From the NCBI GenBank assembly GCA_030063045.1, contig JAQSEB010000091.1, forward strand, positions 434,001 through 498,000: DNA of 64,000 bases, written 5' to 3'. The position numbers and the translations under genes are program-made. This stretch comes from Pratylenchus scribneri. Taxonomy: Eukaryota; Nematoda; Chromadorea; Rhabditida; Pratylenchidae. The notes under the pieces are model-generated. The model did not search any database and was not told where the DNA came from. It worked only from the letters and a program-made list of their open reading frames with translations. This document shows, piece after piece, positions 12,139 through 24,500 of the stretch (the stretch's first letter is position 1; the number at the start of each line of letters is the position of its first letter).

Positions 12139-14166
12139 TTAATGACCATTTTGTTTATTCTTCCTATTTTCCTCCTCTTCATCTTCTTCTGTTGTTGCCA
12201 TAATCAATTCCATCTTTAAAACAATTAAACAAATATTAATTCTTCAAATAAACACAAACAAACCATTCCAATTGTTCGACTCAACTCTCTTTGCAAGGCA
12301 ATTTCTTTGGTCACATTTTTCTCGAATAATTCCAATGATTTGCGAGCAAAACCAGTCAATGGTTTACGGGAATAAATATCTTTAAATTATAAAATTAATA
12401 AATAAAGCATAAATTAATTACCCAAAGTTTTCATTGAAGCATCAAAAAGAATATCGAAAAATGGAAAATGGAAAAGTTGGCGGCCAAAAAATGCAAACAA
12501 ATCTCGCAAAACATCCATTTTTTGATTGGATAATCCACCGGTGAGTTCTTGCCTTATTCGAATTTGTTGGAAAACGGCCACAACATATTCGGGTGCCAGC
12601 GAATTTTGTGATCGCATTATTTTGGCCACCAATTCATTGAAACGCCGTTCACGCAAAAAATAATCATATTTGACCAATCGAAGCTAAAATAATCCATTGA
12701 AAGAGAATTAAATTCCAATTAAACCTGTTCCAATTGTCTTTCGGTAATTTCGAGTGGAATTCGCTTTATTTTCCCATCTTTTTCCTTCTCAACCGCAACC
12801 AATCCTCGCAATTCATTTTCTTCTCGATTTTCCATTTTGGTGGCCACATTTTTGGGTAGAACATCCGCCAAAATTCTATTTCGGTCCAATTTTGACTTCT
12901 TCCTTTTCTTTTCCATTTTTTCACTTTTTTCCTCCTCCTTTCTTCGATAAATTGAAAATTTATTGTTTCCCATGCCAAAAGCCATGCATTTATCCTCATT
13001 GTCCAAAGCCAGCGATAAAACGGTGGATTCCACTTTGAATGAATAAACCGGCTCAATTTCCGCCTCATTGCCAATTCGAATTGCATTTATTCGCCGATCA
13101 ATTCCACCGGTCAGCAAATAATTTCCATTCTTTGATAAACACAATGAAGTGACCTAAAATTAAATTTAATAATTTAATTTAATTAAATTTAACCGTTTTT
13201 CTGTGATTATTCAAAATGTGAATTGTTTTGCCCATTCGAATATCCCAAATATTCACAAAAGTGCCACCAGCTGAGGCCAATAAATTCTCATTTGGCAAAA
13301 AGAGGATCTTTTCGACCGGAGATCCATGGTCAAAATAATGACTTGGTTTGATGTTTTCTGTTTGTCGAGTATCCCAAAGACGGACAGAATGATCATAGGA
13401 ACCTAAAAAACGACTCTAAATTTAATTAAAATTGTAAATAAACCGGATGCGATGAGATTTTGCTGATTTTGGGAACATTGTCCGGTGCGAATAAAATCCG
13501 AATGAGCATCGGTGCATTCCCAAATTGGTTGGCCATTGTCCGTGGATAAGTCGAATAATTTAACGCACCGGTCGTCTCCAAATGAGGCAACTTTCCGCCC
13601 AGTTTTGTCATAATCAAATGCACCAATATTGCTTTTGTGCGCTTTGAATGTTCTAATTGCATTCCTCGGCCCATTTTTGTTTTGTTTATCCAAATGAATG
13701 TCGAAAAATTGAAGTAAACCATCTTGCGTTGATGCGCCTAAAATACAAAATAAATAGGACTTAATTTGTTCAATAAAATACCCAAAAGTGCTCCATCGTG
13801 CCGGTATTTCAAAAATGAAAGCGGCGATTTGAATCGATTGTAAATTGCAATTGGCTCATTTGTTTCAGTTTCATAAATTGTTAACTAAAAATAACAATTA
13901 AAATTTACATGTTTTATTTCTTACTTTTCGGCCACTTGCCACTGCCAAATTGTGCAGTTCGGTTGGTCTAAAATCGCATGAAATAACATTGTTTGAATCT
14001 TCAAATTGTGCAATCTCCTTCAAATTTATTATTTTAATTTGTGACGATTCATTTTTGAAAAAACCTGCATTTCCATCCAATATTTTTGCTCATCACTTGG
14101 CACAAACTTTTCCGTCGAATCCTCCGCAACAGGAATAATTGGTTTAAAATGAGCAATCTTTGCCAT
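12139..14166 (-). CDS. utp-15: U3 snoRNA-associated protein 15 (UTP15), WD40 small-subunit processome factor
   Basis: UTP15 belongs to the t-UTP/UTP-A complex that couples rDNA transcription to early pre-18S rRNA processing in the nucleolus. The start MAKIAHFKPIIPVAEDSTEK at 14166 gives a family-like N-terminus. WD40 repeats follow: TELHNLAVASGRKLTIYET, RNAIRTFKAHKSNIGAFDYD, DDRCVKLFDLSTDNGQPIWE, GSYDHSVRLWDTRQTENIKP, SPVEKILFLPNENLLASAGG and VNIWDIRMGKTIHILNNHRK. A basic linker leads to the UTP15 C-terminal helical domain (RRFNELVAKIMR, EYVVAVFQQIRIRQELTGGL, ALQRELSRTIGMMELIMATT), which in the human protein has the same 'RELLETLGMMD' shape. The linker has a long acidic-basic insertion (KMEKKRKKSKLDR). 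Confidence 0.93.
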
Positions 14167-14469
14167 TGTTGATTTATTTAGCTTTAAAAATTCTTATTAT
14201 TATTTTCGTTGATTTTTTTGGAAAAAATTATTTTATCAAAATATATTATTTTCTGTTCTTCACAATTAATGGCAACTTTTCGCCAAAACAATATATTCAT
14301 ATTCACAATAAATATTTCCGATGAAAGTTACATTTTTATTTCGATAATTTGCATTAAAAATAATTCAAATAATTTTATCCATTGAAAATCAAAGCATTAG
14401 AGACAAATTGAAATTAAAATTGAAAATAATGAGTAAAAGTGAAATAATTGTTTGTTCTTGGTTATCCAT
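14167..14469. other. Spacer between CDC20 and UTP15 genes
   Basis: About 300 bp of AT-rich DNA between two same-strand genes. It should contain the CDC20 polyadenylation site and possibly a trans-splice acceptor for UTP15. Nothing else is seen. Confidence 0.4.
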
Positions 14470-16414
14470 TCATCGTATAATATTGCTGGTGCCGGCGCCC
14501 AAATGGCCATTTCCATTCAATGTTAATTGCAATTGTTTGCGGGCATTTGCGGTCACATTCTCTTGGGTTTGTTTCCGCATTGATTCATCAATCTTCCAAA
14601 CATGCCAAATACGGAGAATTTCATCCTATAAAAATATTATTAATTTTTGTTTGAATTAAATTTTCAACCTGACTGGCAGCCATCACATATTCACCGCAAG
14701 GACTTTGGCAAAGCTGCAGCACTCGTCCGCATTGGCCATCGTTTAGTTCCGTGCTCATTTCGAATTTTTTGATTTTGTGCGGTTCATGGTGCCAAACTCT
14801 GATCCCGGGTTTAGGCGCACCATGACCCGTGATCATTTCGCCATGTGCTTTGTTGAACAAAATGCCGGTGACCTTAATAATATTGGAATAAAATGCAAAA
14901 ATAATCAAACCTAACCTGGCTTTGTGTGTCCAAAGTGTAGTGAGCCCTTCCATCCAGCAAATTCCAAAAACGAACTGTATGATCACGAGTGCCACCACCG
15001 GTCGCAACAAAATTTGCTTGCCCAAATCCCATTTGTGGAACCTGGAAATTTAGTTTTTCATTTAAAATATTAAATAAAAATAAACAAACATATTCAATCG
15101 CCTTGACCGCCGCTATATGATCGTCAAATCTGTAGAGTGGTACCTTAAAAATACATTGTAGAATTGTTTTAATGATTTAAACATACCGCATTTTGGGTGG
15201 AAATTTGTGATGAGGCCCAAACATGGACCAAATAATCCGAACCACCACTGGTCAAAAAACGCTCATCCGGACTCCATTTCAAACCGCAAACTTCATTCGA
15301 ATGAGAAGAGAAGATACTGACAAATTAGATGAGATTTATTAGAATTGAAAACAATTAATTATTTTTACCTGACCAATGATTTTGGCAGACGGACATCATG
15401 GTGATAAATTCGTCCATTTCTTGAGCCAACACAAATGCACCCTTTTGTGGTCCAACTGGCGCAGGCCAGACGCATTCCCTCTGTTTGAATTGTGCGCAAC
15501 AATTTTTTACTCATTGAATCAACCAACTAAAATTTGTTTTTATTTTATTAATAAATCAAAATTACCTTTAATTGTCCATCACTGAAGCCAATCGCAACAA
15601 ATTGGCCTTCTTTCGACCATTTGGCCAGTGTTGGTTGTGCTTCAATTCCATCAAATTCTTGCAGCTCATCCACCACACCGGTGCTAGCATTCCATTGATA
15701 AACCTTTTGGCCCAAAGTAACAGCAACAACATTGTTTTTGCTCCAATCAATCAAGTGCGTATCTATCAAAATGGATTCATTATTTTATAAATGTGGTAAA
15801 AAATTACAAAAATCATCGAGAAAGTTGGGTGCATCCAACATCCTCTCCGGGTCTTTTGATATATAACGACGCGAACGTTTTATGCAGCTTGATGGTTGCA
15901 CAGAATGGAAAAGAACATTCGCTTGTTGGGCTCGATTTCCGATACGAGCAATAGGCGCCAGGCCTTTTCTGAAAATTTGTAATTTGTTCATGTACGAAAA
16001 AATGTAAAACCTGAAAGCAAATACTCTATCGCCATCCGGCAATCCGATGAGATTCAAATTATTTTGTGAGTTGACGCGCATCAAATGACGTTTTGTTTGT
16101 TGTTCCAATTTTGTTGCTGGGCTAGTTGGGCATGATGTTGAATTATTCAATTGGTTGGTATTCTCATCATCCTAAAATTATTGTGAAGTGAATGTGTTAA
16201 ATTTAATTAGTGTCCTTCTTACCAAACGAGTAGAAAGCAAATGCGATGCCAATTCCATTTGTTCTTCATTTCGTAAAGAAACATAGCGATCTCCTTCATT
16301 GACACGTCCTTTGACGTAATTTGGATTTCTTGATGGTGTTATGTTAATTTTGGTAAAAACACTTCCGGCAGTGTTCTTCCATTCAGGCGTTTTATTTGCC
16401 ATTTTTATTGCCAA
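14470..16414 (-). CDS. fzy-1: CDC20/Fizzy, WD40 activator of the anaphase-promoting complex
   Basis: CDC20 brings substrates to the APC/C ubiquitin ligase at the metaphase-anaphase transition and is the target of the spindle checkpoint. The N-terminus has the C-box-like GDRYVSLRNEEQMELASHLL, then NLIGLPDGDRVFAFRKG and the pre-propeller block RSRRYISKDPERMLDAPNFL, which fits CDC20. Seven-bladed WD40 sequence follows: LIDWSKNNVVAVTLGQKVYQ, NGRIYHHDVRLPKSLVS, SHSNEVCGLKWSPDERFLTS, GGSDYLVHVWASS, GGGTRDHTVRFWNLLDGRAH, EMITGHGAPKPGIRVW and SPCGEYVMAASQDEILRIW. The last two residues are Ile-Arg (NIIR), the IR tail that binds APC3. An alternative in-frame start lies four codons downstream (16402). 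An FZR1 (CDH1) identity is less likely, given the RYI-DPERMLDAP block. Confidence 0.92.
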
Positions 16415-16937
16415 TAAATCAGTGAATTATGTATAATTAATTAATCTTAAATATACGGATAATTGTTTTGAACAAATTAAAAATCTGCTGGATTGCGTAG
16501 CTATTCATCAATTCAATGATGGCATTTCCGTAAAAATCGGAAGTCGGAAGAAGCTGTTCAATTCTTCAATCCGACTCCTTTGATACGGTAGTAAAAATTT
16601 AAATTTTATTCTATACGCAAATTGGCGAAATGTATTTTTATGACATATTGTCTCTTCAGGTTTTTTAGTTAGTTTTAGTAGCTTTTAGAGTAGAGTTTTA
16701 TCAAATAAACTGAACAAAAAAACTTTTGTTTAGCTGAAAACAAGCTCTTATCAATCATATGTTTTTTCTAGTTTGTTAATCTATTGAAATTTTTTCTTTA
16801 TTTAAAAAGCGAGTGCTTTTTTTCTTTCAAATTTGTTAGAAAAAAGTTTAGGAGTAGATACTAACCAAGTGCCACAAATAGAAATCCTAATCGACAAAGA
16901 GAATCAAAAACATTCAAATTCATTTTTTCTAGCAAAC
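16415..16937. promoter_or_regulatory. Divergent promoter region between CDC20 and OSBP genes, with trans-splice acceptor
   Basis: About 520 bp of AT-rich DNA separate two divergently transcribed genes and should contain both promoters. A strong acceptor TTTTTTCTAG at 16923-16932 lies five bases before the OSBP ATG, a typical nematode spliced-leader site. The start and element assignments are inferences. Confidence 0.5.
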
Positions 16938-18784
16938 ATGCCAAAGAAGAGTACAAATTTTTGTTCCGAAAGTGATAATGAAGAGGATCAATTCTACGAC
17001 GCAATTGACATCGAAGTTCCCAGAGGAAGCCAATCAAATGGCGAGGGTTGTTCTACACACAAATCTTCATCCAGCAGTTCAAATGATGAGAACAATCAAC
17101 GAAGAAATAGCAACGCATTGATTGTTGGCAATTTTGATTTTTCTAAATGCAACATTCAAATGCCGGTAATTTTTACAAAGATAAGTTAATATTTTAATTT
17201 CACATTTTAGTCGAAACTGGCTGAATATCGCGAAAATACTCAACCCACTGTACAACCAACTGGTCAACCACCGAAAGTTAGACGTGAAACGATACAACCA
17301 AAACCAGAATCGCCTGGCATCAATCTTTGGGCAATATTGAAAAATAGCATTGGCAAAGAATTAACAAAGATTCCACTTCCGGTTTGCTATATTAAAAAAA
17401 AATTATAACTAAAATGTATGGTTTAGGTGAATTTCAATGAGCCATTGTCAATGTTACAACGAATCACCGAAGACCTTGAATATTCCTACTTGCTGGACAG
17501 AGCCGCAGAAAAGAAGGACATTTGCGAACGTTTGGCCTATGTTGCTGCCTATGCCATCACTTCATATTCGGGCACTTCGAAACGAACAACAAAACCATTC
17601 AACCCACTCCTTGGTGAAACTTTTGAATTTGATCGTCGAGAAGATTTTGGCTGGCGTTCTTTGGTCGAACAAGTTTCCCATCACCCACCAATGTGCGCCC
17701 AACATGCTGAAGGAGTCAATTGGATTATGCATCAGGAATTTATGGTTTATTTAATTCATTTGAAAATTAATATTCAATTTTATTTAGGTGAGCTCCCGTT
17801 TTCGTGGAACATATCTCAGTGTTATTCCCACCGGTTTCTCTCATGTCAATTTCAAAGATGGAAAGGCAATGTGCACATTTCAAAAGGTTTTTCATTATAT
17901 TTTGATTATTATTTTTGATTTATTTAGGTCACAACAACGGTTCATAACATCATTGTCGGCAAATTGTGGAGTAAGTCATTCAAAAAATCCAATTAATTTA
18001 ACTAATTTTTTAGTTGACAACCATGGCGAGATGAACATTATAAATCATGTCAGCGGAGAACGTGCATTGGTCAAATTCCATTCATACAGTTTTTTCTCAT
18101 CGAATAAACCAAGAAAGGTTAGTTTTTAATTATTTTTTAAATTTTCGGGCATTTAAAGGTTGAGGGTCTCATTTTGAATCGACAGGGAGAGGCGAAATTC
18201 TGCTTGGAAGGTTATTGGGATCAATATATAAATATCGCTCCGGTGATTGGTCAAAAAATGGAGGGAAACCACAAATATCGCATTGAAGCAGGGCAGCCGA
18301 AACGAATTTGGAATGCAAATCCACCAAAGTAATTTTTTTTAATTGGCAAAGAAATTAATGTTTTTTCTTTTCGTCAGAGTTGGCCCAACTCGATTCAACT
18401 TTAGCAAATTGGCAGTTGAGATGAACGAAATGGATGATTCAGTGGCACCAACGGATTCGAGACGCCGACCCGATCAAAGACTAATGGAAGATGGCGAATG
18501 GGATGAGGCAAATGAAGTGAAAAGTCAACTGGAAGATAAACAAAGGAAAGCCCGTAAGAAGGCGGAGGCAGACGCGGAAAGAGCAATGAAAAGAGGTAAA
18601 AATATTTTGAACAATTTTATGAAAACTTAAATTTGCAGGTCTACAACCGGAAGAATATCGGCCACGTTGGTTCAAAAAAGTTCAAGACGAGCAAATTGGT
18701 TCGGTGATTCATGTGATTCGCGGCAATGAATATTGGGCATGCAAAGCGAGAGGAGATTGGTCAAGATGTCCGGACATTTTCTGA
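16938..18784 (+). CDS. Oxysterol-binding protein-related lipid-transfer protein (ORP)
   Basis: ORPs exchange sterols or phosphoinositides at membrane contact sites. The start ATG (MPKKSTNFCSESDNEEDQFY) follows a spliced-leader-type acceptor. The first exon carries an acidic FFAT-like motif (EDQFYDAIDIE), expected to bind VAP on the ER, then a Ser-rich stretch. The ORD domain begins at PGINLWAILKNSIGKELTKI and contains NPLLGETFEF and the family signature EQVSHHPP. HVNFKDGKAMCTFQKV, IIVGKLWIDNHGEMNI and GYWDQYINIAPVIGQKM follow. Near the end come RLMEDGEWDEAN and QRKARKKAEA, with EYRPRWFKK and a last WSRCPDIF, as in human OSBP-type proteins. No PH domain is seen, so this is a short-type ORP or one whose upstream exons I have missed. 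Confidence 0.93.
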
Positions 18785-19170
18785 TTAAACACGAAAATAC
18801 ACTCACTCAATAATGGATGAATGAATGATGGATATATTATTGTTATGTTTTTTTTGTTTATTCCTCTCCTCTAAACAACAGATGCCATACTATTTTAATC
18901 ATTTGTGTTGTGATATAAATTCATTCAACGGCATTATATGGGTTCAATTCTTCTCTTATTTTAATTTATTCTACACATTCATTTTAATAATCAAAACAAT
19001 TTCCACTAATAAATTTCGCTTATATTTATGAATAAATAATAAAATAAAATGATTATTTGGGTTATTTTAACTATCCATATTATTAAATAAAGTTTAACAT
19101 AAACAATTACCTATTATTTATTTTATAATAAATTTATATCAATTAAAATTTTTAATGCTTTTTAGAAAAG
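18785..19170. other. Intergenic region
   Basis: Very AT-rich spacer between two plus-strand genes. It contains an AATAAA-rich 3' end and a trans-splice acceptor (GCTTTTTAG, ending at 19165) five bases before the next ATG. Confidence 0.5.
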
Positions 19171-21283
19171 ATGAACTTGTATCGATTAAAAGAGAAAGAT
19201 GAGGTCCGTGTCCCACGACGGGAAGGCAGGGAAAAATACACAAAATTGGAAGAGCGCAAAATGTGGTTTTTCTTTGCCAGAGAGTATTTTTAAAATTATT
19301 AAATTTATAAATTAATTTTTAAGATTGAGGGCAGGCAATCAAGATGCATTGTTCAAGCGACGAATTTTATGGAAATTATTCGAACAAGAGGAAGACACAA
19401 ACAGGAAAATGGATGGATTGGAATCACAGTAAATTCACAATTAATAAATTATTTAAATATTAAAATTAATTAAGTTTTCGCAAACAAATGCTCAAATATA
19501 TGCACAGATCGAATATGAGCAAGGAGGTATTACTTATTTAAATTAAATAAATACCCAAATTTTTAGGACATGTTCCTTTGTCTTCGTTTCTTCAGAATTG
19601 GCCTCAATCCAAAACAGCAAAAATTGTATAAAATTTAATTACTTAATTAAATTTTTAAAATAATTTTTATAGCCTTGAAGAGCGTTACGGTTGCGAGGTT
19701 GTATGCACTTTTGATGGAACATTTCGCCGGGCCAATTTTTCATGTAATTTTTAAATTAATAATAAATTTAAAATGAATTATTTTAGTTGATGGCAACAAA
19801 TTTTCACTTCCAACGGATGAGGAATTGGCCACAATTATGGCCGATGAAATGATGGAGGAAGGAAGTTTATTGGAAGAAATGGATCAGCAGCCCAATGATG
19901 ATGGAATGGACTTTTTCAATTTTGATAATCCACTGGAAGAAGGCACTTCACGCAATTCTGAAAATAGCAACAATAACAATCGACGGCAAAATGAACGATC
20001 AGAGGTAAAAAAACATTAGGGAGAGAAATATAGAATTTTCCGGGTATAGATTTATAAAAAATAAATGCTTTTTATAATCATAGATTTGATTTGGATCAAC
20101 CCAAACGGACGCCTATTTTAATAGTTTTTTTACAGAAATTAGATTTAGGTTAGTGTAAAAATAGGGAAGTAAAACAACCTTTAAACTGGACATGAACAAT
20201 AAAATAAATATAAATATAGCTCATTTTGGTACAGATATTCTCATCAGATGAAACTGTTAATTATCTGGATCTATGCCAATAGAAGGAATAGTAAATAACC
20301 CAAACCCTTTTTTGTTTAAGGAGAGAGATCATTGGGATAATTTCGGTTTTTTAAAACATACCCTAGCCGAAGGGCTTATAAAAATATTTAAAAATTATTT
20401 TCTCAAATTTTTAAGACTCCAATTGTTGCCGAAAATCTGAATAATAATAATAATGATGATGAAAATGGCTCTTCTTCTCAACATTCAAGGGAAATATTAA
20501 ATAATTCTCCTCGTATTGATGAAAATGAACAATTCCAACAAATTGCCGGACGCCAATCAAATGCCGAAATTATTCAATTGGAAATGGTGTCCGCAAATAG
20601 CAACAATTTGGATTGTTCTTCCGAATTGATTGGTTCAACATCATCGGCGAGGGCATTCCAACGGCAAAATGAAGAAAATTTGAGGATTGAAGCAAATTTG
20701 AATTTGACAAATCAAAGTCAACAAAGCACATCTCAACAACAGGGAACAATTCATCGACAAATGAATCCAGCGAAGAAGGCATTTATTAATGGTACAGTTT
20801 TAATATTATTATTGGTTTAATATTTAATTTGACGGAAAACATTGAATTCACAAAAAATGAGAACATAACGAAATAATGGATTAAGAAAGGCTTGCACAAA
20901 ATTAAACGAAACGGTTTAAACCGATTTTGGTTTAATGGTTCAAAAATCATAATCAAATGATTTATCTCTAAAATGGGTTTCATAAACCGATAATTTTTGA
21001 CGACATTTTCAACATTTTTTCTCGACAAATTAAAAATTACCCAAATAATTATTAGCAATTCTAAATGATTATTTTTGCAGATGTTTTGAAAGTGCTTGAT
21101 GGCAATATGAGCACCCGAACATTCATTGAACAAGGAGGAGGAAGTGCTGTACCGGAAGTGAGTTATTTTTGGACTTTTTATATTAAAATAATTTAATACT
21201 TATTTTCGCAGTGTGCCGAGGCAATTAATTGGCTTGTCGGTGATGAAAATGATGATGAATCTATTCCTGTTTGGCGAAGATGA
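19171..21283 (+). CDS. Unrecognised nuclear-type protein with possible Myb/SANT-like domain and Q/N-rich region
   Basis: I do not recognise this gene with confidence. It starts MNLYRLKEKDEVRVPRREG right after a spliced-leader-type acceptor. Eight or more exons join in frame to a TGA at 21283. Residues about 20-100 (KYTKLEERKMWFFFARELRA, KRRILWKLFEQEEDTNRKMD, LESQSFRKQMLKYMHRSNMS) have three evenly spaced bulky or tryptophan positions in predicted helices, as in Myb/SANT or RAP1-type domains. The next part (FLCLRFFRIGLNPKQQKFLE) is also helical. A long acidic, Asn/Gln/Ser-rich linker follows, then a short conserved-looking tail (AKKAFINDVLKVLDGNMST, ECAEAINWLVG). The layout resembles RAP1/TEBP telomere proteins, but that is only an impression. 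The gene is clearly coding, because every splice preserves the frame. Confidence 0.8.
20005..20415 (+). other. Long intron in the Myb/SANT-like gene
   Basis: This 411 bp intron is much longer than the 40-60 bp introns of the same gene. I see no gene in it. Confidence 0.5.
20905..20990 (+). repeat. GGTTTAAACC-containing interspersed repeat, copy 1
   Basis: This intronic stretch shares about 34 bases (CGGTTTAAACC, then ATTTTGGTTTAATGGTTCAAA) with the reverse complement of a stretch at about 47.0-47.07 kb. It is an old dispersed repeat of unknown type. Confidence 0.45.
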
Positions 21284-21529
21284 ATGAACATATTTAAATG
21301 AATGAACATTCAATCAAATATCCCATATAAATCATCCATTTATTTTATTTTTTGATTCATTTTGACTTTAAGATAAAATTGATGCTTTATTTTTATAATT
21401 AATTCAACGGAAACGATCAGAATTGAGGGATGAATAAATTAAATAAATAAATTAAAAATTGGTAATGAAATGGTATATTGACATTTTTGATCCATTTTGG
21501 GCACTGCTGATTTGTCCTAATAAATTCAT

Positions 21530-24500
21530 TCATTCCTCCCTCGTCCATGCCCCTTTCCTCCGTCGTTTTGCAACCGCCCCACCCAATTTGCAACAAATCC
21601 AACAGGAAAGTGTCAATCCAGCAATGAGCAAATTTAAACTGGAAATGGCAATCAACAACAACCAATGGGGATCAATTTGAGCTGGCCAAATTGGTGTGAA
21701 ACTGATTGATGAAGAATTCGGGGAAGTGGCCATGGAACATTTGTCCTCTGCCAAATCTTTGAATTGTTCATCAACAATCTAATCAAAAATGGAATATTTA
21801 ATGAAAATATTTGGTATATTGACCATAATTGGTTTGGTAAAAACATCGAATGTTTGTTCCTGCGTTTCCGGATTTGACCGTCTCGATTTCCTTGAATATT
21901 TTTTTGATTTTGCCCTTCGGCGAATTGATTGAAGATCGGACAAATGTCGAGGCTTCGTTTCGGGGCAACGAGGCGGTGAAATGCCAGTACAACCGCCGTC
22001 CAATTTCAGGCAAAGTGTTACTTGGCATTGAAATTGGAGCACCGGTTTATCGGCGTACTGTATTTGGAATTTTACAAATTATAATTTTATTTAGCATATG
22101 TTTGAGTTATTTTTATTTAATTGAACTTCAAATTGATTTAATTGAAAATTTTAAGAAAATTATTTAAATGTGCAAAGAATTTTACATGTCGAAAAAGAAT
22201 TTTTTTTTTGAGGCCATATGGCCATAACAAAGTGTAGAATTAATGATTAGGCCTTATCTTTATGTTTAGAAAAAGTCTCATTAGAGCATAGGAGAGGATC
22301 TTAAAGAAGATGGATTTGGCAACTAATTTGGTCTTAAAAGGTATTTTTTCGATACGAAAATTTTTTTTTAAATACAATAATTTTAATACAGTTTCCATTC
22401 AATTTATCATTGGACCTTGAACACGTGATATTCCTTGGTGGCCAACCGAAGATCCACATCATAATCTGGTGTCCTCAACAAGACCTAAAAATGGAAAGAA
22501 TTAAAAGATTATCAATTTCAAATTTTATTTCCAAAAAATTCATTTTATTAAATAAAGCATTTCATTTTTGAAATTTATTTGATTTTCTGCCTAATAATAA
22601 AATTACAGCGTCCAATCCGCAACCATTTTCGTCCAAAATGTCCACTCGATCCCCAAAACCATTGTCCACATAGCAAGAATGGACCAACATCCCAAAAGTG
22701 TCCTGCCCTCCCTCCTCAATGCATTCCCATCGATGATAAACTGGTTGGCCTACACAGAATAATGTTTTTGCCAATTAATTTTGGGAAAAGAACACCCAGA
22801 ATTGCGTATTGAACAATAGGTCCATTGGCATTATCCTTACGAAGAGTGTATTCACAACGAGGCATTTGATAGACTTTTTGCCGAAATTGAGTGGTAATTT
22901 GGCTGGAAATAAAATGGCAATTTTGGACGAAATTGGATTGATTATTTCAACCTGACTTCCATTGGCGCAGTCACTGGCTTTTCTGCCTCCATATAAAAAC
23001 ATTTTATATTCACCATTTGATCAACTTTTGTCATAAAACTGAAAATTTATGAATTGTCCTTCAGGGTAAAATGGAATTTTTGTATAAATGGAAAATTTAG
23101 TGCAGAATTTCTTGAAGGAAAGAGGAAAATAAATTATTTAAAATTCACATCAATAAGGCAAAAGAATAAATTGATATATTAAAAATTTTCTTAAGTTTTA
23201 ATTATTATGTTTCATTCCGGAAAGTTTTATTTTTTGTGTTTCATTCCGGAAAGTTTTATTCTAAGTTCTTTCCGGAAAGTTTTAATTCTAAGTTCTTTCC
23301 GGTAAGTTTTAATTCTAAGTTCTTTCCGGAAAGTTTATTTTCTTTCCGGTAAGTTTTAATCTAAGTTCTTTCCGGATAGCTTTAATCTAAATTCTTTCCG
23401 GAAACTTTTAATCTAAGTTCTTTCCGGAAAGTTTATTTTTCTTTCCGGAAAGTTTTAATTCTAAGTTCTTTCCGGAAAGTTTTAATCTAAGTTCATTCCG
23501 GATAGCTTTAATCTAAATTCTTTCCGGAAAGTTTATTTTTCTTTCCGGTAAGTTTTAATTCTAAGTTCTTTCCGGAAAGTTTATTTTTCTTTCCGGTAAG
23601 TTTTAATCTAAGTTCATTCCGGATAGCTTTAATCTAAATTCTTTCCGGAAAGTTTATTTTTCTTTCCGGTAAGTTTTAATTCTAAGTTCTTTCCGGAAAG
23701 TTTATTTTTCTTTCCGGTAAGTTTTAATCTAAGTTCTTTCCGGAAAGTTTTAATTCTAAGTTCTTTCCGGAAAGTTTTAATCTAAGTTCTTTCCGGAAAG
23801 TTTTAATCTAAGTTCTTTCCGGAAAGTTTTAATCTAAGTTCTTTTCTTTCCGGAAAGTTTATTTTTCTTTCCGGTAAGTTTTAATTCTAAGTTCGTTCCG
23901 GAAAGTTTTAATTTTCCAACTTACACAGAATGGAACATGAAGACAACCTTAAAAAGAATATAAATATAATTGAATTCATGAAGAAAAGGGAAACTTACGG
24001 TCATTTCCACGAAAATGCCTTTGGGACTCAACTATGAATTTAAAGAAAGAGGAATTCAAAGGTTTTTCCCTTTCCCTCTACCTTTTTCCAACTTACCGAT
24101 CTGTATCGGTGAACATCGCAATTGGTGAATGGTACTGTAATGCCAATGCTCCTTTAATGTTGAAAGGAAAATATGTATAGAATTATGTGCTTAAATACTT
24201 TGAATCCGGAAAATGTTCAGGCCCTGCCCGACATTCGGGTTGATTGAAATGGCCCTGGACGAAGACATAACCCTCAAAGGGTTTTTTCGTTGAAGCTCGA
24301 ACACCGATTTTGTCCGGTGCACAAATGATGTCCGGAGTGCCAGGACCTGGTCTTTCATTTGATGAAAAAAAGGAGAATTTTCTTCAACTCACGAAAATCA
24401 GTTCGGCACATTTCCCATGTGAGTGCATCAGCCAATGAGCGGTCCAATTGGTCGAATGATTCAACGGTGAATACACGAAGGGCACTTCCACTCATTTGAT

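Noticed and set aside
12754..13144. Plus-strand and alternative-frame ORFs opposite UTP15
   Set aside because: Shadows of the UTP15 coding strand.
23204..23915. A CRISPR-like array of regular repeats
   Set aside because: Repeats abut directly without unique spacers of constant size, and the host is a eukaryote. It is a minisatellite.
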